Shown: positions 8,139-16,177 of the stretch, one piece after another
Numbering within the stretch: the first letter of the stretch is position 1
Layout of the letters: the number at the start of each line of letters is the position of its first letter
DNA from: Nonomuraea solani
GTDB taxonomy: Bacteria > Actinomycetota > Actinomycetes > Streptosporangiales > Streptosporangiaceae
Reading direction: 5' to 3'
Length of the DNA: 64,000 nucleotides
Assembly: GCF_900108335.1 (NCBI RefSeq)
Contig: NZ_FNVT01000001.1
Location: 1,046,977 to 1,110,976 of the forward strand
Program-made: the position numbers and the translations under genes
The notes under the pieces: generated by a model
Told to the model about the DNA's origin: nothing
Databases searched by the model: none
Seen by the model: only the letters and a program-made list of their open reading frames with translations

Positions 8139-9002
8139 GATGAGCTGGTCGCGATCGACGTCCACACGCACGCCGAGATCTCCAAGGACGGGCACGGCTC
8201 GCTCAGCCCCGAGCTGTTCGGCGCGTCGGGAGAGTACTTCGGTGCCCATGAGCAGCCGACCATCGCCCAGATGGCCGCCTACTACCGGGAACGGAAGATG
8301 GCCGCGGTGGTCTTCACCGTGGACGCCGAGCACGCCACCGGCCATCCGCGCATCGCCAACGAGGAGATCGCCGAGAGCTGCGCCGAGCACGCCGACGTGC
8401 TGATCCCGTTCGCCAGCGTGGACCCGTGGAAGGGCAGGGCGGGCGCCCGCGAGCTGCGCCGCCTGATCACCGAGTACGGCGTGCGCGGCGTCAAGTTCCA
8501 CCCCAGCATCCAGGGTTTCGCCCCCGATGACCCGATGGCCTACCCCCTGTACGAGGTCATCGAGGAGCTCGGCGCCATCGCCCTGTTCCACACCGGTCAG
8601 ACCGGCATCGGCGCGGGCGTGCCGGGCGGGGGCGGGGTCCGGCTGAAGTACTCCAACCCGATGCTGGTCGACGACGTGGCGGTGGACTTCCCGCAGTTGC
8701 GGATCATCCTGGCCCACCCGTCGTTCCCCTGGCAGGACGAGGCCCTCGCGGTCGCCACGCACAAGCCGTACGTGCACATCGACCTGTCCGGCTGGTCCCC
8801 GAAGTACTTTCCGCCCCAGCTCGTCCGCTACGCCAACTCGCTGCTGCAGGACAAGGTCCTGTTCGGCTCCGATTACCCGGTCATCACCCCGGACCGCTGG
8901 CTGGCCGACTTCGCCAAGCTCGACATCAAGCCCGAGGTCCGGCCCAAGATCCTCAAGGACAATGCCGCCCGCCTGCTCGGACTCAAGGAGAGCACCCCAT
9001 GA
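7980..9002 (+). CDS. Amidohydrolase (decarboxylase-type) with repeat-encoded N-terminus
   Basis: 340 residues from the ATG at 7980, coupled to the SDR by an ATGA overlap. About 50 N-terminal residues are low-complexity pentapeptides (DRTNT, GPATT and variants) encoded by the 15-bp repeat. The conserved domain starts at IDELVAIDVHTHAE with the HxH metal motif. GVRGVKFHPSIQGF, ALFHTGQTG, ILAHPSFPW and VLFGSDYPVITPDRW then mark the amidohydrolase_2 (ACMSD-like) barrel, with Asp in FGSDYP as the last metal ligand. It would hydrolyse or decarboxylate a pathway intermediate between the SDR and MaoC steps. The stop overlaps the MaoC start. A later in-frame start cannot be excluded; the repeat segment is unlikely to matter for catalysis. 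Confidence 0.82.
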   Translation: MNADPTNADRTNAGSTSADRTTTGPATTDRTNTDRTNTDRTNTDRTNAGLTNIDELVAIDVHTHAEISKDGHGSLSPELFGASGEYFGAHEQPTIAQMAAYYRERKMAAVVFTVDAEHATGHPRIANEEIAESCAEHADVLIPFASVDPWKGRAGARELRRLITEYGVRGVKFHPSIQGFAPDDPMAYPLYEVIEELGAIALFHTGQTGIGAGVPGGGGVRLKYSNPMLVDDVAVDFPQLRIILAHPSFPWQDEALAVATHKPYVHIDLSGWSPKYFPPQLVRYANSLLQDKVLFGSDYPVITPDRWLADFAKLDIKPEVRPKILKDNAARLLGLKESTP

Positions 9003-9454
9003 CCACCGCTCACGGCCTCGCCGAGCTGAAGGCTCTCGCGGGCAAGGACCTCGGCCACAGCTCGTGGCTGGAGATGACCCAGGACCGCGTGAACCTGTTC
9101 GCCGACGCCACCAACGACCACCAGTGGATCCACACCGACGCCGAGAAGGCCAAAGAGGGTCCGTTCGGCGGCACCATCGCCCACGGTTACCTGACGCTCG
9201 CGCTGGTCATCCCGTTCTTCACCGAACTGCTGGAGATCCAGGGCGTCAGGATGAGCATCAACTACGGGCTGGACAAGGTCCGCTTCCCCAGCCCGGTCAA
9301 GGTCGGCGACCGGATCCGCCTGGCCGCGACCGTCGCCTCGGTTGATGACGTACCAGGCGACGGGGTCCAGATGGCCATGGACTTCACCATCGAAATCGAA
9401 GGCTCCACCAAACCCGCCTGCGCCGCCCGCGCCCTCCTCCGCCACTACACCTGA
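8999..9454 (+). CDS. MaoC-family enoyl-CoA hydratase/dehydratase
   Basis: 151 residues, a single hot-dog domain and normal length for a monofunctional MaoC protein. It contains FADATNDHQWIHTD, the hydratase-2 motif carrying the catalytic Asp and His, and then GPFGGTIAHGYLTLALVIPF, the overhanging segment and hot-dog helix. It should hydrate an enoyl-CoA or a related CoA ester. The ATG overlaps the preceding stop (ATGA), so SDR, amidohydrolase and MaoC are translated as one coupled unit. After the stop comes the 18-bp repeat array. Confidence 0.88.
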   Translation: MTTAHGLAELKALAGKDLGHSSWLEMTQDRVNLFADATNDHQWIHTDAEKAKEGPFGGTIAHGYLTLALVIPFFTELLEIQGVRMSINYGLDKVRFPSPVKVGDRIRLAATVASVDDVPGDGVQMAMDFTIEIEGSTKPACAARALLRHYT

Positions 9455-9467
9455 CCACACCTCCCCC

Positions 9468-9832
9468 ACCCTCCGAGAGGGACCGCGCTCTCCGGGAGGA
9501 TCTCGGCTCTTCGGGAGGGGCCCCCTTCCGTGGAGGGGACTCGCCTTCCGGGAGGCCCTGGCTCTTCGGGAGGGGACCGCACCCTCCGGGAGGCCCCGGC
9601 TCTCCGAGGGGGCTCGCCTTCCGGGAGGTCCCCGGCTCTTTGGAGGGGCCGCGCTCTCCGGGAGGCCCTGGCCCTTTGGATGAGTCGCGCTCCCCGGGAC
9701 GCCCTGGCTCTCCGGGGGCTGTCATTCCGTGGAGGGGGCTCGCCGTCCGGGAGGCCCCGGCTCTTCGGGAGGGGCCGCACCCTTCGGGAGTCTCCCGGCC
9801 CTCTGAGAGTCCCCAGCCCTCCGAGAGGGATG
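9468..9832. repeat. Degenerate 18-bp repeat array, about 20 partly palindromic units
   Basis: This is most of the gene-free 9455-9991 stretch. Units are close to 18 bases and alternate between forms such as CTCTCCGGGAGGCCCTGG and CTCTTCGGGAGGGGCCGC. Each has a small dyad around TCCGGGA or TCGGGAG. Because 18 is a multiple of three and the units contain no stops, several frames stay open on both strands, but those products are only Gly/Pro/Arg/Ser repeats with no ribosome site, so I do not call a gene. The remaining 9833-9991 is a presumed leader of the next gene with no clear signal. Confidence 0.75.
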
Positions 9833-9991
9833 CCCGCCCGCTGAGAAGGACCCGCTCTTCCCCCCATCTCCTAGAAGGACGCCAGCCGAAGTGCGGTGGG
9901 AAAGGGGTGTGCGGGGCGGCCTGGGCCTGCTCAGAGGAGGCAGGTCGGCGTATGGTGAGGGCCCACGACGGTGCGTCAGGCGGTGGCGGGC

Positions 9992-10807
9992 ATGGCTGAC
10001 AGCGGCGGGACGGTCGAATCCGGGCTCCTTCGTGACCGGCACCCCTACGTGCGCTTCGGTACGGGGCCGCGTTCGCTGGTCGTGCTGCCGGGTATGGCGC
10101 TGGACAACGGCGTGCACGGCCGGCTGGCCGCCTGGGCGTACGCCCGTGCCTACAAGGCGCTCGCCGCCGACCACACCGTCCACGTCATCCAGCGCGGCCG
10201 GGGCCTGAAGCCCGGCACCACCACCCGCGACCTGGCGAACGACTACGCCGCCCTCCTCGGCGACGGCCTCGGTCCGGCCAGGGTCATGGGGTTGTCCACC
10301 GGCGGGCTGGTGGCCCAGTACCTCGCCCTCGACCACCCCCACCTGGTCGAACGCCTCGTCCTCGTCGTCACGGGCGCCCGCCTGGCCCCGGCCGGGCAGG
10401 AGATCTGCCGTCGCTGGCGGACGCTGGCCGAAGGGAAGCGGTGGCGGAGCTTGCGCGGCGACATGGCGGCCATCGCCGTCGACGGCGCCGCCGCCCAGCG
10501 CGTGGCCCGCCTGATGGGAGAGCTGACAGGCGGCAGAGCGCCGTCGGCCACGGAGGAGGGCGACTTCCTGGTCACCGTCGACGCCGTGCTGGAGCACGAC
10601 GCACGTGACCGGCTCCCGTCCATGGTCACGCCGACGCTGCTGATCGGCGGCGCGGAGGACCTGTTCTTCCCGGCGGCGTCGCTGCGCGAGACCGCCGACG
10701 CCATCCCCGGATCGACGCTGAACGTCCATGACCGCAGCGGTCACGGACTGCCCAAGAACCAGGCGAGCCGCATGCTGGCAGAAACGCTCGACTTTCTGCG
10801 AGGATGA
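9992..10807 (+). CDS. Alpha/beta hydrolase
   Basis: 271 residues from the ATG at 9992; an in-frame GTG at 9971 is the alternative. The nucleophile elbow is GLSTGG (VMGLSTGGLVAQYLALD), the acid is probably the Asp of GGAEDLFFP, and the base is the His of SGHGLPKN. The order and spacing match a catalytically complete alpha/beta hydrolase of the small esterase / epoxide hydrolase type. There is no signal peptide. The substrate is unknown. It is separated from the upstream operon by the repeat array and from the downstream methyltransferase by 36 bases, so it may be cotranscribed with the latter. Confidence 0.8.
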   Translation: MADSGGTVESGLLRDRHPYVRFGTGPRSLVVLPGMALDNGVHGRLAAWAYARAYKALAADHTVHVIQRGRGLKPGTTTRDLANDYAALLGDGLGPARVMGLSTGGLVAQYLALDHPHLVERLVLVVTGARLAPAGQEICRRWRTLAEGKRWRSLRGDMAAIAVDGAAAQRVARLMGELTGGRAPSATEEGDFLVTVDAVLEHDARDRLPSMVTPTLLIGGAEDLFFPAASLRETADAIPGSTLNVHDRSGHGLPKNQASRMLAETLDFLRG

Positions 10808-10843
10808 TCGATGAATTGCGGCCCCTGAGTTCAGGAGCGGAAT

Positions 10844-11659
10844 GTGACTGCGACCGAACCGTCCGTTCCCGGAGTCGATCCCTCGATTCCCAGCGTGGCC
10901 CGCATGTACGACTATTACCTGGGCGGAAAGGACAACTTCCCGGCCGACAGGGAAGCCGCCGAGAAAATCATCGCGATCGTGCCCGAAGTGCGCGAGACGG
11001 CCCGTGACAATCGTGCTTTCCTGGGTAAGGCCGTGCGGTTGATGGCCGAGCACGGCGTCCGCCAGTTCCTCGATCTCGGCGCCGGTCTGCCGACTCGGGA
11101 GAACGTCCACGAGGTCGCCCGGCGGGCCGCTCCCGACGCCCGCGTCGTCTACGTCGACAACGACCCGATCGTGCTGGCCCACGCCCGTGCCCTGCTGGCC
11201 GACGACGCCGGCACCATCGCGGTGCACGGCGACATCACCGACCCCGGCGCCATCCTGGCGGACCCGGCGGTCACCGGGCACCTGGACTTCGGCCGGCCCA
11301 CCGCCGTGCTCATGTCGGCGGTGCTTCATTTCGTTCCCGGCGACCGGGAGGCGGCCGATATCGTGACCGCGCTGCGCCGTCCCCTTGTGGCGGGAAGTCA
11401 CCTGCTGATTTCGCATTTCTACACGCCGGACAGCGAGAATGCGAAAGTGAAGGCGGGGCAGCAGGTGTACAAGTCGACGCAGCCCGGAGCGCTGAGCGCA
11501 CGCTCGTTACGGCAGATCACCGCCTTTTTCGACGATATGACGTTGCTGGCGCCCGGTCTGGTGCCGGTCAAATCGTGGCGGCCCGAATGCGATATCGACC
11601 GGCTCGCGGAAATCGACCTGTCCATTCCAGGGTTAGTGGGAGCGGTCGGCCGCCTCTGA
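10844..11659 (+). CDS. SAM-dependent methyltransferase, DUF574 type
   Basis: 271 residues from GTG at 10844 with AGGAGCGG just upstream. The N-terminus PSVARMYDYYLGGKDNFPAD and the SAM-binding segment FLDLGAGLPTRENVHEV are signatures of the DUF574 methyltransferases that are expanded in actinomycetes. Further conserved pieces are VVYVDNDPIVLAHARALL and the HFVPGD and SHFY segments. Substrates of this family are generally unknown. Parts of the gene, mainly the first and last thirds, use more A/T in third codon positions than neighbouring genes (for instance the stretch at 11400-11460). The stop codon TGA at 11657 is part of a 32-bp tandem repeat. Confidence 0.85.
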   Translation: MTATEPSVPGVDPSIPSVARMYDYYLGGKDNFPADREAAEKIIAIVPEVRETARDNRAFLGKAVRLMAEHGVRQFLDLGAGLPTRENVHEVARRAAPDARVVYVDNDPIVLAHARALLADDAGTIAVHGDITDPGAILADPAVTGHLDFGRPTAVLMSAVLHFVPGDREAADIVTALRRPLVAGSHLLISHFYTPDSENAKVKAGQQVYKSTQPGALSARSLRQITAFFDDMTLLAPGLVPVKSWRPECDIDRLAEIDLSIPGLVGAVGRL

Positions 11660-11760
11660 ACCGGCCCTGGTGACCGTCGTGCTTCTAGGAACCGGGCCGC
11701 GCTGACCGTCGTGCTCCTCTGAAACGGGCCCCGCTGACCATCGTGCTACTGTGAAAACGC
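11653..11760 (+). repeat. 32-bp tandem repeat containing the methyltransferase stop codon
   Basis: Three full units and part of a fourth follow each other with exact 32-base spacing: TGACC(G/A)TCGTGCT occurs at 11671, 11703 and 11735. Each unit begins with a CTCTGAA-like segment: CTCTGAACC, CTAGGAACC, CTCTGAAAC and CTGTGAAAA. The first of these holds the TGA stop codon of the methyltransferase. The array lies upstream of the ABC-F leader and may carry duplicated promoter-like elements, but no convincing -10/-35 pair was found. Confidence 0.8.
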
Positions 11761-11788
11761 CCGTAGTCGGATCAAGGGGAGACCAGAC

Positions 11789-11818
11789 ATGGCAGGTGAC
11801 GACGACATCTCCGGGTGA
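11789..11818 (+). CDS. Putative 9-residue leader peptide of the ABC-F gene
   Basis: A short frame ATG-GCA-GGT-GAC-GAC-GAC-ATC-TCC-GGG-TGA encodes MAGDDDISG. It has a good ribosome site (AGGGGAG about 8 bases upstream). It lies 134 bases before the ABC-F start and in a different frame. The leader that follows has an inverted repeat CACGGCC (11837-11843) / GGCCGTG (11871-11877) and a GTGAAA / TTTCAC pair. Leader peptides that sense stalled ribosomes commonly control antibiotic-resistance ABC-F genes, so this is a reasonable attenuator candidate; translation is unproven. Confidence 0.4.
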   Translation: MAGDDDISG

Positions 11819-11951
11819 TACCGGAAGTGATCGGCCCACGGCCGGCGTGTGTGAAAGCCGCCGTCGCTGTGGCCGTGTCGTCGTTTCACGTTCCCATGTC
11901 CCCTTGCCGGGCGGCCGTGGCGCGCCCGCGTTCCGTACGAGGTCTCCTTTC

Positions 11952-13562
11952 ATGTCCGATGCTTTCATCGTCTGCTCCAACCTGTCCTTCTCCTGGCCCG
12001 ACGACACCCCGGTGTTCGAGGACCTGTCGTTCACCGTGGGCGCCGGGCGTACCGGCCTGGTCGCGCCCAACGGCGCCGGCAAGAGCACGCTGCTCAAGCT
12101 GATCGCCGGCGAATACCGCCCGCGCGGCGGCGGCGTCGGCGTCCAGGGGGTGCTCGGCTACCTGCCGCAGAGCCTGCCCTTCGACGGGGATCTGACGGTG
12201 GCCGAGGTGCTCGGCATCGCGCCCGTGATCGCGGCGCTGGACGCCATCGAGTCGGGTGACGCGAGCGAGGAGCACTTCACCACGATCGGCAACGACTGGG
12301 ACATCGAGGAGCGCACCCGGGCCCAGCTCGACCGGCTCGACCTCGGGGAACTCGCGTTCGACCGGCGGCTGAGCACGCTCAGCGGCGGCCAGGTCGTCTC
12401 CCTGGGGCTGGCGGCGCAACTGCTGAAGCGGCCCGACGTCCTGCTGCTCGACGAGCCGACCAACAACCTCGACCGCGACGCCCGGCGCAAGCTCCACGGC
12501 GTGCTCGAAGAGTGGAACGGCTGCCTGCTGCTGGTCAGCCACGACCGCGAGCTGCTCGACCGCATGGACCGCATCGCCGAGCTGGATCAGGGCGAGCTGC
12601 GCTCGTACGGGGGGAACTTCGCCGCGTACGAGGAGGCCGTGCGCGCCGAGCAGGAGGCCGCCGAGAAGAACGTGCGCAACGCCGAGCAGGAGCTGAAGCG
12701 CGAGAAGCGGGAGCTGCAGCAGGCCCGCGAGCGCGCCGACCGCCGGGCGAGCAACGCCGCCCGCAACCTCAAGAGCGCCGGCCTGCCGCGCATCTTCGCC
12801 GGGAACATGAAACGCGGCGCTCAGGAGTCGGCCGGGCGGGCGGGACAGATGCACGCCGCGCGGCTCGGCGACGCCAAGGCCAGGCTCGACGAGGCCGGCC
12901 GGGCGCTGCGCGACGACCAGAAGATCGTGCTGGAGCTGCCCGGCACGAACGTCCCTGCCGGGCGCACCGTCTTCCACGGCGAGCACCTCCAGGCCCGCGG
13001 CCTGTTCGCCGGCCAGGGCGTCGACCTGACGGTCCGCGGCCCGGAGCGCATCGCCCTGACCGGCCCGAACGGCTCCGGCAAGTCGACCCTGCTACGCATG
13101 ATCGGCGGGGAGCTGGAGCCGGAGGGCGACGGCAGGACCAGGCGGGCCGACGGGCGGGTCGCGTATCTGTCACAGCGGCTCGACCTGCTCGACCTCGACC
13201 GCACCGTGGCCGAGAGCCTCGCCCTGGCCGCGCCCGAGATGCTCCAGGCCGACCGGATGAACCTGCTCGCCCGTTTCCTCTTCCGCGGCTCCCGCGCGCA
13301 CCTGCCCATCGGGGTGCTCTCGGGCGGCGAACGGCTGCGCGCCACGCTGGCCTGCGTGCTGTGCGCGGAACCGGCTCCGCAGTTGCTGCTGCTCGACGAG
13401 CCCACCAATAACCTCGACCTGGTCGGCATCGGGTGGCTGGAGAGCGCGCTGGCGGCGTACGAGGGGGCGTTCGTGGTGGTCAGCCACGACGAACGGTTTC
13501 TCACGGAGATCGGCGTGAACCGGCGCCTGACCCTGTCGGACGGCCACCTCCTGGAGCACTAA
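11952..13562 (+). CDS. ABC-F family ATP-binding protein
   Basis: 536 residues from the ATG at 11952 with GAGGT upstream. There are two ABC cassettes and no membrane segment. Cassette 1 has APNGAGKST (Walker A), LSGGQ and LLLDEPTNNLD. Cassette 2 has GPNGSGKST, LSGGE and LLLDEPTNNLD. A charged, largely helical linker of about 80 residues (rich in Glu, Arg and Lys, about 230-320) joins them, corresponding to the ribosome-reaching arm of ABC-F proteins. Such proteins act on the ribosome, and several actinomycete members give resistance to drugs that bind the large subunit. The long leader with a possible leader peptide and the neighbouring erythromycin-esterase-like gene make a resistance role plausible, but the drug class is not determined. 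Confidence 0.87.
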   Translation: MSDAFIVCSNLSFSWPDDTPVFEDLSFTVGAGRTGLVAPNGAGKSTLLKLIAGEYRPRGGGVGVQGVLGYLPQSLPFDGDLTVAEVLGIAPVIAALDAIESGDASEEHFTTIGNDWDIEERTRAQLDRLDLGELAFDRRLSTLSGGQVVSLGLAAQLLKRPDVLLLDEPTNNLDRDARRKLHGVLEEWNGCLLLVSHDRELLDRMDRIAELDQGELRSYGGNFAAYEEAVRAEQEAAEKNVRNAEQELKREKRELQQARERADRRASNAARNLKSAGLPRIFAGNMKRGAQESAGRAGQMHAARLGDAKARLDEAGRALRDDQKIVLELPGTNVPAGRTVFHGEHLQARGLFAGQGVDLTVRGPERIALTGPNGSGKSTLLRMIGGELEPEGDGRTRRADGRVAYLSQRLDLLDLDRTVAESLALAAPEMLQADRMNLLARFLFRGSRAHLPIGVLSGGERLRATLACVLCAEPAPQLLLLDEPTNNLDLVGIGWLESALAAYEGAFVVVSHDERFLTEIGVNRRLTLSDGHLLEH

Positions 13563-14113
13563 CCGGGTGCCCGGTCGGTGGGGAACAGGATCGGGCTCAC
13601 CAGATAGGGGCGCCGGTCGGCGGTGGGCTCGTGGTCCAGGTGGTCGCCGATGGCCTCGGTCACCCGGCCGACCAGGTCGGCGAGCTCGTCCTGGTCGAGC
13701 CAGACCGGGATCTGCCGGTAGCCGACCGAGTCGGCGGCCGGGTCGGCGCCCTCCTGGCCGAGATAGGCGTTGAACTCGGCCAGCAGCGCCGCCATCGCGG
13801 CGGCGAACCCGTGGCGGTGGTCGTCGAGGGACATCGACGCGGCCGCCTCGGCGTCGATCGCCGCCCGCTCGCGGCGCAGCCGGTAGCTGCGCTCCACGGC
13901 CCCGTGCACCCGCCGCTCGCTCTCCACCTCCAGCACGCCCGCCTCGGCCAGCAGGGCGACGTGCCGGTAGAGGCTCGTCTTCGGTATGTCGGGCAGCCGC
14001 GCGCACAGGTCGGCCGTGGTCCGCGTGCGCTCACCCGACATGGCGTGCACGATGCGCACCCGGACCGGATGAAGGAGCAGGTCGAGCATGTCCATCGCCC
14101 TACGATCCCACAT
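13559..14113 (-). CDS. Winged-helix HTH regulator (ArsR-like)
   Basis: 184 residues. I use the ATG at 14113, supported by AAAGG about 8 bases upstream; ATGs at 14095 and 14089 are shorter options. The N-terminal half reads LLLHPVRVRIVHAM, then DIPKTSLYRHVALLAEAGVL and RRVHGAVERSYRL, a winged HTH of the ArsR/PadR-like type. The C-terminal half (about 85-184) is a helical domain that may bind a ligand or mediate dimerisation. It overlaps the end of the ABC-F gene by 4 bases and is divergent from the erythromycin-esterase-like gene, with start codons about 40 bases apart. Control of that gene from the shared region is likely. Confidence 0.75.
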   Translation of the reverse strand: MWDRRAMDMLDLLLHPVRVRIVHAMSGERTRTTADLCARLPDIPKTSLYRHVALLAEAGVLEVESERRVHGAVERSYRLRRERAAIDAEAAASMSLDDHRHGFAAAMAALLAEFNAYLGQEGADPAADSVGYRQIPVWLDQDELADLVGRVTEAIGDHLDHEPTADRRPYLVSPILFPTDRAPG

Positions 14114-14148
14114 CTGGTACCTTTACCAAAATTGGGAATGCGGGAGGG
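14114..14148. promoter_or_regulatory. Shared divergent promoter/operator region
   Basis: Only about 40 bases separate the divergent HTH regulator and esterase-like genes. The stretch is locally A/T-rich and contains TTTACCAAAATTGG with a short CCAA-AA-TTGG dyad. Both ribosome sites (AAAGGT leftward, GGGAGGG rightward) are within it. A regulator bound here would affect both genes. Confidence 0.35.
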
Positions 14149-14154
14149 ATGACC

Positions 14155-15486
14155 ATGAATGGACTGAGTGGCGGGGCGATCCATCCGCTGGCCACGCTGG
14201 ATCCGGCGGCGCCGCCGGACGATCTCGACTGGCTCGACGCGGCGATCGGCGACGCGCGGGTGGTGGCGATCGGGGAGAGCGCGCACTACAACCGGGAGTC
14301 CTACCTGCTCCGGCACCGGCTGCTGCGGCACCTGGCCGAGCGGCACGGGTTCGGGGCGTACGCGATGGAGTCCGGGTTCGTGGAGGGGTGGCTGGCCGAC
14401 GGATACGTGCGTGGCGGCGACGAGCGGCCCGGCCACGTCGCGGCGAACGGCCTGACGTCGCTGATGGGGCTGTGGCAGGAGATGGGCGACCACCTGGCGT
14501 GGATGCGCCGCCACGGCGGGGTCCGGTTCTACGGCATCGACCTGCCCGGATCGGTGATGTCGCCGCTGCCGGGGCTGGACGCCGTGACCGCCTATCTGGC
14601 CGAGGCGGATCCCGGCTTCGAGGTGGACCCCGCGCTGCGCGAGACGGCCTCCGCGTACGCGGCGCCGTCCGCGTTCTCCGCCCCCGAGGCGCTGGCCGCG
14701 TACGGGCAGTTGGCGGGCAAGGACGCGCTGACGGCGGGGCTGGCCGATCTGCTGGCGCGCATGACCGCCACGCGGCTCGACCAGGTCAGGCGTACGTCGG
14801 CCGACACCTATGAGCGGGCCCTGCACACGCTACGGCTCACCATCGCCCTCGACGCCGCGCTGCGGGCGATGGCGCGCGGCGCGGCCGATGGCACCCACTT
14901 CCATATCCGCGAGGCCGCGATCGCCGATACGGTCGAGTGGATCCTGCGCAGGGAAGACCGCGTCGTCCTGGCCGCCCACAACGGTCACGTCATGCGCCAC
15001 CCCGTCACCATGCCCGGCCTGCCGCCGTCGGCCACGATGGGCATGCGCCTCGCCGACGGGCTCGGCACGGGCTACCTCGTCATCGGCACGACCACGGGCG
15101 CCGGCCACACGCTCAACCTGGAGCCCGACTTCCGCACCGGCCGGCTGTTCACGGAGATGGGCGCACCCGAGCCGGGCACCCTCGACGCGCTCATGACCGC
15201 GAGCAACGCGGCCCAGACGGGCCAGGCAGGCCACTCAAGCCAGGCAGGCCATGCGGCCCCCTTTGCGATCGACCTGCGGCACCTGTCCCCGGCCGACGCC
15301 GAAGCCGTCAAAGCGGTCTCGCTGCAGCGATTCGGTGGGTTCTCGTCCGAGGTCAGGCCGCTGGACGCCTATGACCTCGTCGTGCACCTCCCGCACGTCA
15401 CCCCCGCCCACCCGGACCCCGCCGCGCTGGCCTGCGCGCCGGCGGAGGTGCGGGAGGCGTTCGCCGCGTTCACAGGCGGCAGCTGA
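14155..15486 (+). CDS. Erythromycin esterase-like protein
   Basis: 443 residues from the ATG at 14155, which has GGGAGGG 7-8 bases upstream; an ATG at 14149 is only one base after it. Family landmarks are VVAIGESAHYNRES near the N-terminus (the GES-H segment holding the catalytic base region in Ere enzymes), AYAMESGFVEGW, FYGIDLPG and VVLAAHNGHVMRHP. Ere enzymes hydrolyse the macrolide lactone ring, but many homologues in actinomycetes act on unknown esters, so macrolide inactivation is only a possibility. Residues about 350-366 are a small in-frame repeat (GQAGHSSQAGHAA, from two CCAGGCAGGCCA copies). It overlaps the convergent methyltransferase gene by 17 bases. Confidence 0.8.
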   Translation: MNGLSGGAIHPLATLDPAAPPDDLDWLDAAIGDARVVAIGESAHYNRESYLLRHRLLRHLAERHGFGAYAMESGFVEGWLADGYVRGGDERPGHVAANGLTSLMGLWQEMGDHLAWMRRHGGVRFYGIDLPGSVMSPLPGLDAVTAYLAEADPGFEVDPALRETASAYAAPSAFSAPEALAAYGQLAGKDALTAGLADLLARMTATRLDQVRRTSADTYERALHTLRLTIALDAALRAMARGAADGTHFHIREAAIADTVEWILRREDRVVLAAHNGHVMRHPVTMPGLPPSATMGMRLADGLGTGYLVIGTTTGAGHTLNLEPDFRTGRLFTEMGAPEPGTLDALMTASNAAQTGQAGHSSQAGHAAPFAIDLRHLSPADAEAVKAVSLQRFGGFSSEVRPLDAYDLVVHLPHVTPAHPDPAALACAPAEVREAFAAFTGGS

Positions 15487-16117
15487 TCTCCATGCCGTCC
15501 TCGGTGGGGAACGTCACGCTGTGATAGCCGTTGGCCGGGTCACGCACATAGTCCAGATAGGGCCGGAGGTTCGGCAGGTTCACGTCGTCGGCGACGATCG
15601 TGGTGCCGGGGGCGAGTCGCGGTTCGAGCAGGCGTAGCACCGGCAGGCACAGCTCCTTCCAGCCGTCCAGCAGGACGAAGCCGGCGTCGGCGCCCGCCAG
15701 GGTCTCCCGGGCGTCCCCTTCCAGCACCGTGATCACGTCGTCCAGGCCCGTCTCGGCGAACGTGCGCCGCGCGGCGTCGATCTTCTCCTTGCTGTACTCC
15801 GTGGTGATGACGTGGCCCGCACCGTTGTCGCGGACGGCGGCGGCCAGGTAGAGGGTGGAGATCCCGTAGGACGTCCCGAACTCGACCACCGTCGCCGGGC
15901 GGGCGGCGCGGACCAGGTTGTAGAGGAGCTTGCCGCCGTCGGCGGAGATCGGCATGTAGATCTCGGCGGCGGCGGCGATCTGCTCCTCGAAGGTCATCGC
16001 GGCGAAGCCGCGCGCGAAGGTCCGTGCCGCGACGGCGTCGTCATTGCCGGAGGCGGCGAACATGCCGCTGAGGGCGCTCTCGACCCGGGGGTCGGCGAGC
16101 GTGTACGTGTAGGTCAT
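15470..16117 (-). CDS. Class I SAM-dependent O-methyltransferase
   Basis: 215 residues. The SAM-binding signature is VVEFGTSYGISTLYLAAAV, with an acidic residue in VITTEYSKEKIDAAR, followed by VLEGDARETL and FVLLDGWKELCLPVLRLL. VADDVNLPN matches the metal-binding Asp-Asp-x-Asn segment of the caffeoyl-CoA / catechol O-methyltransferase type. It probably methylates a hydroxyl of a small molecule in a metal-dependent way. The start is 60 bases from the TetR gene on the opposite strand, so TetR control through the shared operator is likely. Confidence 0.83.
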   Translation of the reverse strand: MTYTYTLADPRVESALSGMFAASGNDDAVAARTFARGFAAMTFEEQIAAAAEIYMPISADGGKLLYNLVRAARPATVVEFGTSYGISTLYLAAAVRDNGAGHVITTEYSKEKIDAARRTFAETGLDDVITVLEGDARETLAGADAGFVLLDGWKELCLPVLRLLEPRLAPGTTIVADDVNLPNLRPYLDYVRDPANGYHSVTFPTEDGMEISCRL

Positions 16118-16139
16118 GCCTTTAGAGTAGACGCAACGT

Positions 16140-16171
16140 CCTGTCTAGTCTAGAGACGGGTGTCCTATGCT
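16140..16171 (+). promoter_or_regulatory. TetR operator and -10 element of a leaderless transcript
   Basis: An imperfect dyad CCTGTCT-N7-AGACGGG (16140-16160) lies between the divergent methyltransferase and TetR genes. TATGCT at 16166-16171 is a good -10 box, and the TetR ATG at 16178 is 7 bases after it, where transcription would begin. That fits a leaderless mRNA under autorepression. No consensus -35 was seen. Confidence 0.45.
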
Positions 16172-16177
16172 GACGAA

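Noticed and set aside
9468..9832. CRISPR array
   Set aside because: Units follow each other without spacers and are degenerate; there is no leader and no cas gene nearby.
9384..9999. Several long open frames on both strands in 9384-9999
   Set aside because: They are by-products of an 18-base repeat without stops; products are Gly/Pro/Arg/Ser repeats, no ribosome sites, no conserved domain.
15217..15252. A mobile or regulatory repeat inside the Ere-like gene
   Set aside because: It is a short in-frame duplication (GQAGHSSQAGHAA) within a variable loop, and nothing else points to mobility.
14155..15486. Naming the gene ere and calling it macrolide resistance
   Set aside because: Many Ere-family homologues in soil actinomycetes have other or unknown substrates; the motifs show only the family.
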